DNA of 64,000 nt from positions 5,665,501-5,729,500 of the forward strand of contig JAKSXM010000247.1 of the NCBI GenBank assembly GCA_022575985.1, read 5' to 3'. A program made the position numbers and the translations under genes. Under the pieces are notes generated by a model that saw nothing but the letters and a program-made list of their open reading frames with translations, was not told the DNA's origin and did no database searches. The DNA comes from Anagrus nilaparvatae. Lineage: Eukaryota > Arthropoda > Insecta > Hymenoptera > Mymaridae. Positions 21,444 through 32,945 of this stretch are shown here, piece by piece (positions within the stretch are counted from its first letter, which is position 1; each line of letters starts with the position of its first letter).

Positions 21444-22443
21444 CAAGGGGAGTTCAATACATTTGGAACACCGAATTACACCAAATGGTTATGGATGAGT
21501 TTTTTATGTTGAAAAAACATGCCGACTACCCTCCGTTCCTTCCAATGGGCCTTCTGGGCCTAGAAACGCAGGGCTCAATGTTATAAAATAGGATTTTTTG
21601 GTAATTTTCAAAGAAACGCCAAAACCTCGCAAGTTAACCAAAACTCTTCTGGATGGTCTCATTTTTTTGATTTAAGTATCACCTTTCATACGCCGTAAAC
21701 CGCAATTTATTATCACTAATTCTCTCATCACTATAGCCAATTAACCAAACGGTCATTTTTGGCTAAAAATGACCAATTTTTAAAATGCTGCCAAATTTGT
21801 AATTTCTGACGAAAATGGGTTTTATAGGTCTGAAAAAATTTGTACAAGCTTCAAGTTTCCAAAAATTCTTGACTTTACCTTTTGCAATTATTTGTTAACC
21901 AGATATGATAATTTGAAGTCACAGTTCCAATTTTACGATTTTTTAAAAAATCTCATTTTTAATGATAACTTTGAAGAGCCATTTCTTAAAAACGAATCAA
22001 GGAAATGAGACGAGCAAAAAATTTTTGGAAATTTGAAGCTTGTTCAAATTTTTTCAGACCTATAAAACCCATTTTCGTCAGAAATTACATATTTGGCAGC
22101 ATTTTAAAAATTGGTCATTTTTAGCCAAAAATGACCATTTGGTTATTTGGCTATAGTGATGAGAGAATTAGTGATAATAAATTGTGGTTTACGGCGTATG
22201 AAAGGTGATACTTAAACCAAAAAAATGAGACCATCCAGAAGAGTTTTGGTTAACTTGCGAGGTTTTGGCGTTTCTTTGAAAATTACCAAAAAATCCCATT
22301 TTATAACATTGAGCCCTGCATTTCTAGGCTCAGAAGACCCATTGGAAGGAACGGAGGGTAGTCGGTATGTTTTTTCAACATAAAAAACTCATCCATAACC
22401 ATTTGGTGTAATTTGGTGTTCCAAATTTATTGAACTCCCCTTG
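21444..22443. repeat. Foldback element, 1000 bp, flanked by TGA
   Basis: CAAGGGGAGTTCAAT at 21444 is the exact complement of the right end, ATTGAACTCCCCTTG, finishing at 22443. The two arms pair across almost the whole length, meeting near 21945. TGA precedes the left end (21441-21443) and follows the right end (22444-22446), consistent with a 3-bp target duplication. It has no coding capacity. It is a non-autonomous DNA transposon. Confidence 0.85.
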
Positions 22444-22446
22444 TGA

Positions 22447-23080
22447 ATCAAGTAATACCAATTGCGACATTAAAATTTTATCATATTTTTCAGATATTTC
22501 ACTTTTTAACAAAATTTTCAAAAAATTTAAAATTTTTCCCAAAAATAGTAAACATTTTTTTATTTTAACTTTATTTTAACACTGGTATTATGTAATTTCT
22601 TTCATTTTTTCGAGCCTCAAAATGAAACACATAGACACACAGGCACACAAATAAATTATTAAAAATACCATGAAAAATAAAAAAATGAAAAAAACATTTT
22701 TAACCAGCTTCAAAAATATTTTATAAAATTTTAAAGATACCTCCGTTTGGAATAAAAATTTAGGAGAATGCGTAAAAATTGGTGCCGAATCGAATAGTAC
22801 AAACTTGTGACTATAAAATTTGTCGATAGTATCGAGATATTTTAGTTTTTTTCAAAATTTTTCAAAATTTTATCAATTTCAAAAACACTAAAAATTAAAT
22901 ATCTCAAAAACTACGATAGCTGATCAGAAAATCTATAGCCTATGTCACCCGCGGACTTTTTATCTTTATCTTGACACCGGTTTTATGTAATTTTGTTCAG
23001 TAGTTTAACCCTGATGATAGAACACACACACACAGGCACACAAATAAATTTTCAAATATGTATAGTAGTAAGACTAGTAA
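22447..23080. repeat. Dispersed repeat shared with 45740-46590
   Basis: Long matching stretches include TATTTCACTTTTTAA, CAGCTTCAAAAATATTTTAT and AAAAATTGGTGCCGAATCGA, in the same order in both places. Each copy carries a run of the type ACACACAGGCACACAAATAA. Short GATAA repeats follow at about 23078-23102. No protein was found. Confidence 0.65.
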
Positions 23081-23099
23081 GATAAGATAAGATAAGATA

Positions 23100-24540
23100 A
23101 TACGACGATGCTAGGATTGTAACCTCTTGCTGATTTTTTTCAAAGCATAATGCCGGATGTTCAACAACTTGTATGAATTTTACTTTTAATTGGGAGCCAG
23201 CAATATTAATTTCAGGTATATCAGAATAATTCTTGCAAAAAAAATCGTTAATTTTAACATTTAATATAAATACAAAAAATTTTTCTTTTAGTTTTTCTCT
23301 GAAGCATTAAAATAAATGCAAAAAATTTTTTTTTCTGTACAGTAGCCACGAAAGTACGATTTCCTGGCCGCTGCGCGGCCAAGGAAATCGTGTTTTCTCG
23401 CTACTGTCGCAGACAAATTTTTTGCGCCCCTTGTCCATACATAAAGAATGCCCGAAATCGCAGTTTACCATCCTCGACTTCGCCTCGGAAGGTAATTTAC
23501 GTGCGATTTAGGCCATTTTTTACTTTTCTGGACACGAGCCGTAAATATACTATTAGTTTCTTAAACAGCATTAAGATAAATGCAAAAAATATTTTATTAA
23601 TGTTAAGATTTTTATTTTCATTTTTACTTGACATTAAAAAGTGTTATAAAAGTATACACACATTTATTTTTCTTTTTTAAATTCCAATAAATGTGTAATA
23701 AATAAATTTTTTCTTTACATGTTGCACGAAAACAATAAAAATGAAATTCCTCATTTTATAAAAAATTAAAAAATAATAAAGATATAAACGGAAAAATAAT
23801 AAATTTTCAAATTCAACCAAATTTTGTATGTATTTCTCATGCTTCGTTTATTCTCGTTTCTCTCTCTTGTAATTACGAAAATAGTTAAATTCTAGTTTTT
23901 GTGGTCATCTTGCATATAACTTTAGATTTAATGCTAAAAATTCACATCGAAAATTTTTCCTTTTCTCATTATTATTATTATCATCTTGAATAAAATATGC
24001 CTTATAATGATGTAAATAAAGCATATTTTATCTATTATATTTAAATGTAAACAAAGCAGATATTTAGCAAATAAATTAAACTATAAAATTATTAGTGCGC
24101 GCGCACTAAACAAGCAACATCACTCGCACTGACACTCTTATTTCCACTAAAGTTTTTTTTAATAAAAATTTTTTTTTAAGTGTAATTAATTGTATCAAAT
24201 AATGAGTTAATATTCTAAATATCATCATAATTAATAAAGATAAGTTTTATTGAGTGTTCTTAAAAGGGAATTTTTTGTGCAAAAAATAATTCAGAAACCT
24301 AACCTAGTATTTTGTTTTTTAGCGCTAAAATTATAGTAAAATTACAGTAAAATTATTATCCTACTGATAAAATCTTATTATTTTGAACTTCTAGTGATCT
24401 CATATAGATGGCAATATTCTCAATGATCTCAATGATCTGTACTTTCTTTCTGCTAACTTGTTTACTTACATGAAACAGCTAATAAATATTTATATTTACA
24501 TCATAGAAAAATATGAATATTAAAGAAATTGAAGTTTTAA
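23100..24540. other. No gene recognised; contains two GC hairpins
   Basis: A near-perfect inverted repeat lies at 23357-23390 (CGATTTCC and GGCCGC arms around TGC). A second lies near 23467-23497 (TTACC, CCTCG around ACTTCG). Both are flanked by AT-rich sequence. The frame at 23390-23680 lies across the hairpins and is not convincing. Confidence 0.5.
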
Positions 24541-24549
24541 AGAAATAGG

Positions 24550-25648
24550 CATGTACAAATTACACGTGTAACTGTACAAACAACACAAACAAGCCTGTTA
24601 CTTTTGAATGCATAGCTTGTGGTAAATGTTACCATTCATCGTGTATTTTAAAAATTAAAGATGCTATTCATATAAAAGGTAACGCGATATGCTACTGTGA
24701 CTCTATAGCAGATTATAATGAACAAGACATCGTAATTTTAAATAATAAGTTACTCAAAGAAAAGCAAATATCAGATAATTATTCTGCAGAAATTAAATCA
24801 CTTAAAAAAATCAGTATTTCTCCTATTGAAGAACTAAATGAGATACACAATAAATATAAAGATTATGATGAGTTGATTCAAAATAAAGCATATCTAAATA
24901 ATGCTCTAGAAAAAATAAAAGATCTTAACGAAGTAAAGAATAAATTAGGCCATACCATTAGTGACTAGAAAATGCAAATTAATAACACCTTTGATGATAT
25001 TTCTAACAGTAAAAATTATACCAACGATGTGTATTACTTAAAAGAGCTGATAAATACTAAAATTGAATTGTATACAAATACAAAAGATCAGTTACAAAAC
25101 TACAGAAATAAATATCAGGAAGAGGTTAACTAACTTTAATTGAAACTTTAATCGAGACTTTACAAAGTGAACTAAATAAACAACAAAATACTAAAACTAT
25201 GAAATATGAAAATATTACAAAAAATAAAGTTACTAAAAATATTCCAGGTATTATTGTTGAAGCTACAGATGAGAATAATTCTGAATCAATTAAAAATATT
25301 ATACAAGGCAATATTGATCCAAGCAAAATAGGCTTAAGTATTAATAAAACTAACCAACTCAAAGATGGGAAATTAGTAATAAAATGTAATTCAAAAGAAG
25401 ATAACGAGATATTGGAAAAAGAAATCTTAAAAAAATTTACAGATAAAGTAAAAATTTCAAATGAAAGTTTAGTACAACCTAAAATAAAAATAGTTGGTAA
25501 TTTTGAAGTTAGAAATATTAAAGATTTAATTATTGTTACAACCGCTATTAATACAAAATTTTCCATAGTAGTTTTCCGCTTTTCCAGTTCTAAATTCACC
25601 CATGGTTTTCTTATATTACTCATCTATGAATTTAATTACCTCCAATAA
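24550..25648 (+). pseudogene. LINE ORF1 with PHD-like finger, coiled coil and RRM-like segment
   Basis: The plus frame begins with a Cys/His cluster of PHD type (TFECIACGKCYHSSCILKIK near 24605-24660, then CYCD). Lys/Glu-rich helices follow, with one stop near 24966. A frame at 25199-25648 carries the pattern of an insect LINE ORF1 RNA-binding domain: SKIGLSINKTNQLKDGKLVI, a helix, then QPKIKIVGNFEVR. ORF1 proteins coat LINE RNA. The 3' half of the same LINE resumes at 27560. Confidence 0.7.
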
Positions 25649-27559
25649 TCCCAATCTTATTATATTAAGTAGGTCACAAGATTAACACATGCCGTGTCAT
25701 TCTATTTAATATATATGTTGCGTCATCCCATTCCGGTATAAACCCGTGTAATTAGTCGAGTGAAGCATGCGTTAGCAGGAAGACTCATAAGGTATCACCA
25801 TCACCATTGTTAACCAAATCCTTTTTAACTGGGTGCCACCCTACAGGTTTCAGTTAAATCCCAGCCAAAAGATAAAACTTTTATATAATTCTTCCCCTTA
25901 CACCATAGGGGCATAATTAAAATTAATAATTACCCCTTCCAATCCATCACATTTTTTTCATTGACTTTCATTATAGAAATATTCAGGAAATTAACCATTG
26001 CTCAATATAGATTACATGTAAAATTCGTTCATTTTGACCAAAACTTTCAATTCCAATTGATGGAAAACAAAACTTTCAATTCCAATTGATGGAAAATAAA
26101 ACGTTAGACCAAGTAAACGCTAGCATTATGACTTAGATTGCCTATGGTTTGAATACCAAAAAATGATCAGTTGATCTATGATCAAATAACCGTAAAACCA
26201 TCTGCTGCATACTTAACCAATAAAGTATTCAGCTTAGGCAATATAGAAAAGTTTTACAAAAAATATTTAACAGATTTATTGAATTTAAAATCTCAGCTTT
26301 CAAAAACACCCAAGAATAATCCTCCAGTATCACCACCAAGCCAAATAAGAAAATTCTCAAATTCAGCTCATACTTCAGCTGAGTTACCAGATGTTCCATT
26401 TCCAACTTTAAATAGTAATTTAACCAGGCCAAGAAACTGCACGAGAACTGCACCTTACACACAGGCCACAAGTGCATGTTTACAACCAAACCCCTCAAAT
26501 GCTGTTCATTCATCTCATTAATATAAATACTAAAATTTCAAATTCTTTTCACCTTCCACCTCTCCAACCGCGAGATATTGTGGCATCTAAAAAATCCAAC
26601 TCCAATTCTAAGGGCACTCCGCACCAAATGGGCAGCTATTCAACCAAGCAACTAAGCTTTGTATACGATGATCTGCCTCACCCCAAATTTCACCCTAGCA
26701 AGTCCATGAATCATTCATTAAGTACAAACAGCTCCAATGGTCATTGTAGTGCAATCCAAAAACCAGAGTCATCGACTCTTCCTACGGGTACAACTGAAAA
26801 TTCATCAGCTTGTAGTTCTTGTTTTCGGCACGACTCAATTGCTGGTGCAAAACGCAACTCCAGATGTTATCCAAGTTCAGGATCTCACGCAATTTTAGGT
26901 TCAGTATGGATCCGATGTGTCACCTGCGACCGCCAGGCTCCGAGCATCAACCAAGTGAAATTTCCAATAGATAACGTTTCTACAACCTCCATTGTTCAGA
27001 AACCAGTCAGCTCAGGCAACTCCAGCCCCACTGCCTCCAAAAGGGAGCAAGTTTCTGGTTCCACGGCCTCGATTGATTTGCAGCCAGTCCATTTAAGCAA
27101 CGCAAAACCCGTGCCCCCAGCGAGCGGGTCTTTACAGATGTTAAGTCCTTGCACAATGATCATCCTTCAGATATCAGTGTGAACAGGCATCCAAGCTTTT
27201 TTAAGGATAAATGGCATCAACCCAATTGGAACACTGAACCTTCCATGATCTATTTATCTACCGCTTTCAGCTCCTCAAAATCAAGCCAAGCGTTCCAAGT
27301 TATTGAGTCGCCGGCTCAAGTAAAGACTTCTACTGAAGTATCCAAACGTCTGGCCGTGAGCCCCATACCTCCAGTCAGTCAACTCATCAGCATACATCTC
27401 TGCATGGATATTCCATTGCAGGTGGTTCACCCCAACCCTTATTCATGTCAAAGGCAACCAAATCCGCTTCCTGCTGCTAACATCACCAAGGTGTCCCAGC
27501 TGCAAACAATCCAAAACCAGCTTCCAAGTTTCTTACAACAATTTATCTTTAAATATAAA
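25649..27559 (+). other. C-rich Pro/Ser-biased segment inside the LINE
   Basis: Plus-strand frames at 26171-26521, 26472-27182 and 27149-27592 overlap and shift. They are rich in Ser, Pro, Asn and Thr (for example SKTPKNNPPVSPPSQI) and recognise as nothing. Base composition is clearly richer in C than neighbours. It may be the low-complexity linker of LINE ORF1 or untranslated LINE sequence. A 29-bp duplication (AAAACTTTCAATTCCAATTG) lies at 26037-26098. Confidence 0.4.
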
Positions 27560-28905
27560 TATGACAGTTTTCACGGCTTTTGGATATTATAATAGTAGTG
27601 CCCCAAATAACATTAAAATTTACATTGATAAGACTAAAATAAATAGAGTTGTACAAGTAAAATATTTAGGTGTTATTTTTGACCCCCACCTTAAGTGGGA
27701 TCATCACATAGCTTCCATTAAAAAAAAAAAACCCGTTATCTATTATTTGTACTTAAAAAAATGTCTTTATACGTGGAAAAAATATCTTGATGATGATATA
27801 TTATGTATTATTTCAAAACATTGCTTTTTATGGCATTGAGGCCTGGGGTGGAGCTTACAGCAATGTCTCTAATCCCTTTACCAATATCCAAAACCGATTA
27901 TTAAAAATTATAGGTGTAGACCAAAACTGTATGATTAACTTTAAGCAAGCATTTTTTCTTAACTCCATTTTAATAAACTATTATAAATTAAAGTCAGATT
28001 ACATAAACAGCATAAGCATTACAAGAAACAAGAATTTATACTTTAAAGCACAAAAATCCATAAGTTTTAAAAACCACAAAATAATAGCGACAAAATACTT
28101 TAATGTGCCTCATAGTCATCTTAAAATCTTAAACAGTAGCAAGCACGGCTAGTTTGAAAGATCGGATTATGAAAAAGTCTGGCACTTCGGATTTTATAGC
28201 GAAAAATGAATGCTCAACCTATAAGAAAATAGTACTTTTTTGGATTTAAATGTTAAACTTATATTTTGGCGAGTTATTTGATAAAACGTGTCTCGGTAGA
28301 GGTAAAAATAAACAAAAATTTGCCCTGCTCGGATCAGGCTAAAATTTTCAGGAAATATTGCTTTTTTGATCACCAGAAACATGTTTAAACCCGTTTTTGA
28401 AAATCATTCATCCTCTTCGAGATATTTATCAATGTCTCCCATTTAAAATACATGGGATAAGCCATTTTGTAGCGGTTTTTCTGATTTTGCTTCACAATTT
28501 TAGTTTGACTAAGCACCAAACCAACAAGAAAAGTTTTTTTTAATACTCTTTCAAATGACTGCTTCATTATAAAGAGGATTGGTGTTTGGCCAACGTGATG
28601 AAACGCCTCTATGTCTGAAAAAATCGCGTTAAAAAATTGAATAAATAAAGTTTTTTAAAAATTTCGTATATTAAATTATTTATATGTATATAATATATAT
28701 AAAATGAATGTTAAAAAATATAAATTTAGCATTTAAATCCAAAAAAGTACTATTTTCTTATAGGTTGAACATTCATTTTTCGTTTATAAAATCCGAAGTG
28801 CCCGACTTTTTGATAATCCCATCTTTTAAGCTAGCCGTACAAGAAAGCAATCAAAAATAGCATTAAGCAATATATAATTTCTACAAAACTTCAATAATGC
28901 TACTC
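27560..28905 (+). pseudogene. LINE ORF2 C-terminal reverse-transcriptase fragment
   Basis: Plus-strand reading gives VVQVKYLGVIFDPHLKWDHH and, after a frame change near 27800, NIAFYGIEAWGGAYSN and LKIIGVDQN. This is the thumb and C-terminal part of a Jockey/CR1-like LINE reverse transcriptase. The reading is interrupted at 28152 by a TA-flanked MITE and resumes at 28832 (PYKKAIKNSIKQYIIS). The endonuclease and catalytic palm are missing, so most of ORF2 was deleted. An AAT tail follows at 29174. Confidence 0.8.
28152..28831. mobile_element. 680-bp MITE with long inverted ends, TA target duplication
   Basis: The left end GTTTGAAAGATCGGATTATG and the right end CATAATCC-like complement pair for more than 100 bases, including GGCACTTCGGATTTTATA and AAAAAAGTACTATTTTCTTA. 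TA lies at 28150-28151 and 28832-28833. The flanking LINE frame continues on both sides. TA duplication suggests mobilisation by a Tc1/mariner-type transposase. It has no genes. Confidence 0.8.
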
Positions 28906-29173
28906 TAAATCTTTAATATCTGCAGTAAAAATTTATCTAGCTATATTCTTTAAATTGTGTATAAATTTTAATATTCTTAAATTATATAATATATTTATTT
29001 ATTTTCTTATTTTTAAATAATTTCTAAGTAATTGACATTTTATTTTATTTATAAATTTATATTAAACTAGAACCAGCACATGCTCACGGATTGATTTGAC
29101 CCTGTATGGCACATTATATTAAATTTGTATTTACATTGTATGTATATATTGTATATTTGTACTACTGGTATCA

Positions 29174-29176
29174 ATA

Positions 29177-29201
<25 letters not shown>
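29174..29201 (+). repeat. AAT trinucleotide tail of the LINE
   Basis: About nine AAT units end the LINE that starts near 24.5 kb. Trinucleotide tails are normal for some LINE families. Confidence 0.7.
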
Positions 29202-29207
<6 letters not shown>

Positions 29208-29319
29208 AAATAATATATAGTGTCCAAACGTTATATTCATGAACGAACTTATATGAAAGCGTGCATTTTTTATATGCAATTTTTAAATGCACTCAAATTA
29301 AAAAATTAATTAAAAAAAA

Positions 29320-29660
29320 AATTTCATTGTTTCTATATCAGCTTAAGTTTCTATATCAGCGAAAAAAGCTTAGTAATTTAAAATTTTTATTGCTTCTATA
29401 TGAGAAAAAAGCTTCGCAATTTAAAAATTCTTTTTGTTGTTTTTAAAAGAAAAAAGAGCTTAAGAATTTAATTTTTGTTGTTTGTATATGAGATAAGAGC
29501 TTAACAGTTTAATTGTTTCTATATGAGAAAGAAGCTTAATAACTTAAAAATTTTTGTTGTTGTCTCCATATTAGAAAAAAGTTGAATAATTAAAATTTTT
29601 TTTTTTATTATTTGAGAAGAAAGCTCAATAAATTAAGAAATCTTTCTTGTTTTTATTTTA
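29320..29660. repeat. Degenerate 55-65 bp tandem repeat
   Basis: Six or so copies of a unit of the form TTGTTTCTATATGAGAAAAA, then AGCTTAATAATTTAAAA, run up to the start of the gag frame. They are probably part of the 5' leader of the retroelement that follows. Confidence 0.65.
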
Positions 29661-29678
29661 AAAAAAGGCTTAATCAAA

Positions 29679-30960
29679 ATGTCAAAGAAAAAGGCTTTCA
29701 CCGATACTTTGCTCGCGATACGAGAAAATTCAAAAGATATGATAACGGAATTCAAGAATGAATATCCTAACATGAACATCAAATGTGAAAAACCAAATAA
29801 GAAAGAAATTATCGTTAAAATGATTGCCGACCTGAGTGAAATATTAACAAATACCTTTTTACTTTTTGATGAAAAACAAGCCAAACTAGAAAAAGAATTA
29901 ATTGAAAAAACCCAATTAATAAATAACCAAAAAACAAGAATACAGCAACGAGACAGCGAAAAAGAGAACTACGGTTTTCAGATAGAAACCATGCGCAATC
30001 AAATAGAAAGAATTACAGAAGAATATAATAAAATGGGAAAAGAATTCTAAACCATTAAAAATAGGGAAGAATTACAGATAAAATCGAAGAAATGTTCAAT
30101 CGATTGGATTTAAATAAAGATACTGAAAATAATGCATCTGCCCCAATAAGAAATAAACCATCTAACGTTAAAATAAATGCTCCTATTTTCAAAGGAGATC
30201 ATGGTAAAAAACCCTTAACATTTTTAGTTGACTTTCAAAAATATATCGAAAATTACTCTGATAACAAAGGGGAGAATATTAAAATCTTGATTAGTCAGTG
30301 ATTACAAAAAAGAGCAAAAAGTTGGTTTTACCTAGTGGAAAAAGACATCAATAATTATGAAAAATTTGTTGATTAATTTAAAAAAAAATATTGGATTATA
30401 AAAATAAAAGATGGGATAAGAAGAATTTTTAACTCAGGTGCATACGCAGTAAATGGCAAACAAACTAGATTACAATAAGCACTTAAACTATTTAACATCT
30501 CTGAAGACTTAGAAATCTCCAATGATCAAGAAGAAATAATTAACCAAATCATACCACATTTTGATCCAGACACTAGAAGAATAATAATGTCGTTAAGAAC
30601 CAGGAGAAGAGATGAACTTTTGGATATTCTTGAACAAGCCGACAATGACGATAGATCAACAAAAAATAGACAAGATGAAAACTGGTGAAACAAAAAACCA
30701 TATAAAAATTATAATTCTAATAGAAATAATAGCTACAATAATAAAACAAACAATAACAAGGATCAACCATGGAAACCACAAGAAAGACAGAATGGTAAAT
30801 ATTCAAAAACTACAACAAAAGAGGAAATTCTTACAAAATCAATTTTAATTATGCACAGTATTCCAATTATCGCAATAGAGAAAACTATGGTCAAAATTTA
30901 CAACAAAATGGTGGAAATAATAGCAGAAATAATAATGAAAACAACTACCAAAATATATAA
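29679..30960 (+). pseudogene. LTR-retrotransposon gag remnant
   Basis: ATG 29679 opens 123 codons of charged coiled-coil sequence. A second frame (30092 onward) carries NAPIFKGDHGKKPLTFLVDF, the classic opening of the Ty3/Gypsy gag domain, followed across several stops by KSWFYLVEKDINNYEKFVD and an Asn/Lys/Arg-rich C-terminal region to about 30960. Gag forms the retroelement particle. No protease, reverse transcriptase, integrase or flanking LTR pair was found downstream, so only a 5' fragment remains. Confidence 0.75.
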
Positions 30961-31214
30961 AAATGAATTTAATGTGTAAGTAATTTGAGAAATTGGTAGT
31001 TTTTGTGAGCAAAATTAAAAAAAAGAGTTTATTGGATTTGTTAGTGTTTTACGTTTTTGTAATTCGTTATTTATATGCAATGTTTATTCTACGAGGCATT
31101 GTTATTATTATGAATTTTCTCTAGAGGACAAATGTTACCCCAAGGCCATGAAATTTGTTATTTATTTACCCGATTTTTGAAAAATAAAAATTAACTAATT
31201 CATATTTTTTAAAG

Positions 31215-31347
31215 GGACGCGTGCATATATAATGCCCATTGTACAGCAGGAATAGATCAATCTGAGTGTAGTGATGGATTTTGTGTTTGTTTAGAGGCAA
31301 ATAAAGAATATCTAGATATAAAAAAACGTGAAAAAAATTTTTCTTGA
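31215..31347 (+). CDS. Candidate terminal exon of a cysteine-rich (EB/EGF-like) protein
   Basis: After an acceptor-like TTTTTTAAAG, 43 codons read in frame to a TGA: CIYNAHCTAGIDQSECSDG, then FCVC and a charged tail ending KREKNFS. Six Cys with C-x5-C, then a C-x5-C-x-C cluster, resemble an EB or EGF-like module of a secreted protein. An upstream segment after TTTTCTCTAG near 31130 (EDKCYPKAMKF) could be the preceding exon, but its donor is weak. It may be a captured exon or decayed gene copy. No signal peptide was located. Confidence 0.4.
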
Positions 31348-31349
31348 TA

Positions 31350-32385
31350 TTAAATTTAATTTCAAATATAAAGGGGAGTTAAAATTCCACCAACCCTGTA
31401 TATTCCTTCTAATCCTACAGATACACTAACAATTTATCCGCATACGTCTCCAAACCTAAAAAATTATTTCCATTAAAGGAAAAAGCGGTATATATCTCAA
31501 TATGTATATCGACTTCCGAGGAAATAAAAGCAAAAAATGCGGTTTGGACCGCTTGTGCGAATTGTTGGTGACCTCCGTATAACGAATTGTTCTAAGAGGT
31601 TAAACAAACGCATATATATAAAGGGGAGTGTATGGATGCGGAATCTCTAATTGGCATGCCAGAGCTTGAGAATGCTGAATTTAAGACAAATAAACAATTT
31701 TTGAAAAAAAAACTCACAGTAATCTGTTAAAAATCATATTTTTTTGCGTTATTATTGTCTTGGGATTTGTTGTATAGTATACTAATCCTATACATATTCA
31801 AAAAAATTAAATTACTCAGTTTTTATAACAGAAGAAATAATGACTTGTCGATGTTTAGTATTTAATAAACTTTATTATATTAATTTCTAACATATATGAA
31901 ATTAGGTTTTAAGTATGAGAATAAAAAATATGAAATATAAGACAAATTAATACTATACATAAAAATTTGAGTGTATAGAATAAATAAATAATTTTTTCTT
32001 TACTAAAATTTTGTACTTATATATTAATATAATAAATAATATCTGCCCTGTTATAGACGAAAACAGCGATGAAGATTAATAAATCATATGTTTGCTGAGA
32101 TTTAAAATAATTACATCATCAAAATTTTTCTGTAACATTATATAGGATTTAGTTTATAAAAATATTTGTAAGTATAAAAAATATAATAACAAATAAATAT
32201 AATGTAAATAACAATAGACGAAAATTACTGTATTCTCCTACCTTATAGTAAAAAAATTTATGATAAAAAATAAATCTGTAAAATAATTGAGCATAAATTA
32301 AAAATATAATTTATGAATTAATAAAAAAATTACGTATATAAATATTTTATTTTACACTAAATAGAAAATTGTAAAAATTTGATTT
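31350..32385. other. AT-rich, no recognised gene
   Basis: Holds AT-rich sequence with a TATATATAAAGGGGAGTG phrase at about 31611-31630 and moderately GC-rich sequence at 31480-31690. It could be the LTR or leader of the adjacent retroelement, but nothing supports a gene. Confidence 0.45.
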
Positions 32386-32386
32386 T

Positions 32387-32499
32387 GGTTCCTCATAGAG
32401 GAACCATTGTGATAGGTCAGATTTCGATTTTTGATTTTTTGGCATATAAGCACGTTTTGAGACCCCAGGAAGCTAAAAAACCGGTTTTAAAAAAAAGTA

Positions 32500-32541
<42 letters not shown>

Positions 32542-32545
32542 CACA
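32387..32545. repeat. Second copy of the GGTTCCTC head with TG microsatellite
   Basis: Nearly identical to 13402-13560: the hairpin GGTTCCTCATAGAGGAACC, then ATTGTGATAGGTC, the ACCCCAGGAAGCTAAAAAAC phrase and a TG run. The T-rich array of the first copy is absent. Confidence 0.85.
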
Positions 32546-32579
32546 CAAAAACACATTTATACATATATTTTACTTAAAG

Positions 32580-32945
32580 AGCATTGATAGCTCAGTCGGT
32601 AGCGCGTCAACTTTTCGATCTGAACGTAAAAGGTTTGCGTCCCGACTCGGACGTAATCTCCGTTTTTTTCTGAGAAGATTAAATTCTGAAATTATTTTTT
32701 TGCCCTCCCGGGCGTAAAACTCGTGTGTAAAGAATTTTCTGAACTCGTTCTACGCCTAGGTGGGCAAAAAATAGTGTAAGCACCATGGGCGAAATACTTT
32801 AAACACGAGCTTGAACACATATCTAGCTAGTGCTCACGCTAGTGCCGAAACTTTCTTTTACGCCCTTGATACTTAATATACTATTATCATTGCTCTAGGA
32901 CTGAGGCATCTGCATAATGTTAAAAAAAAAAAAAAAAAAAACGGC
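32580..32945 (+). mobile_element. tRNA-derived SINE
   Basis: A tRNA-like head has a good A box (TAGCTCAGTCGGTAGCGC at 32588-32605) and a B-box-like GGTTTGCGTCCC near 32632. A conserved body starts with GGGCGTAAAAC and includes GGGCAAAAAATAGTGTAAGC and CCATGGGCGAAATACTTTA, then TTTTACGCCCTTGATACTTA. A poly-A run ends it near 32925-32942. The body recurs at 63430-63660. Internal Pol III promoter plus unrelated body plus A-tail defines a SINE. The cloverleaf does not close well, so it is not a tRNA gene. Confidence 0.75.

Noticed and set aside
32580..32660. Functional tRNA gene
   Set aside because: A good A box is present, but the acceptor and T stems do not close and the B box is diverged; it is the head of a SINE.
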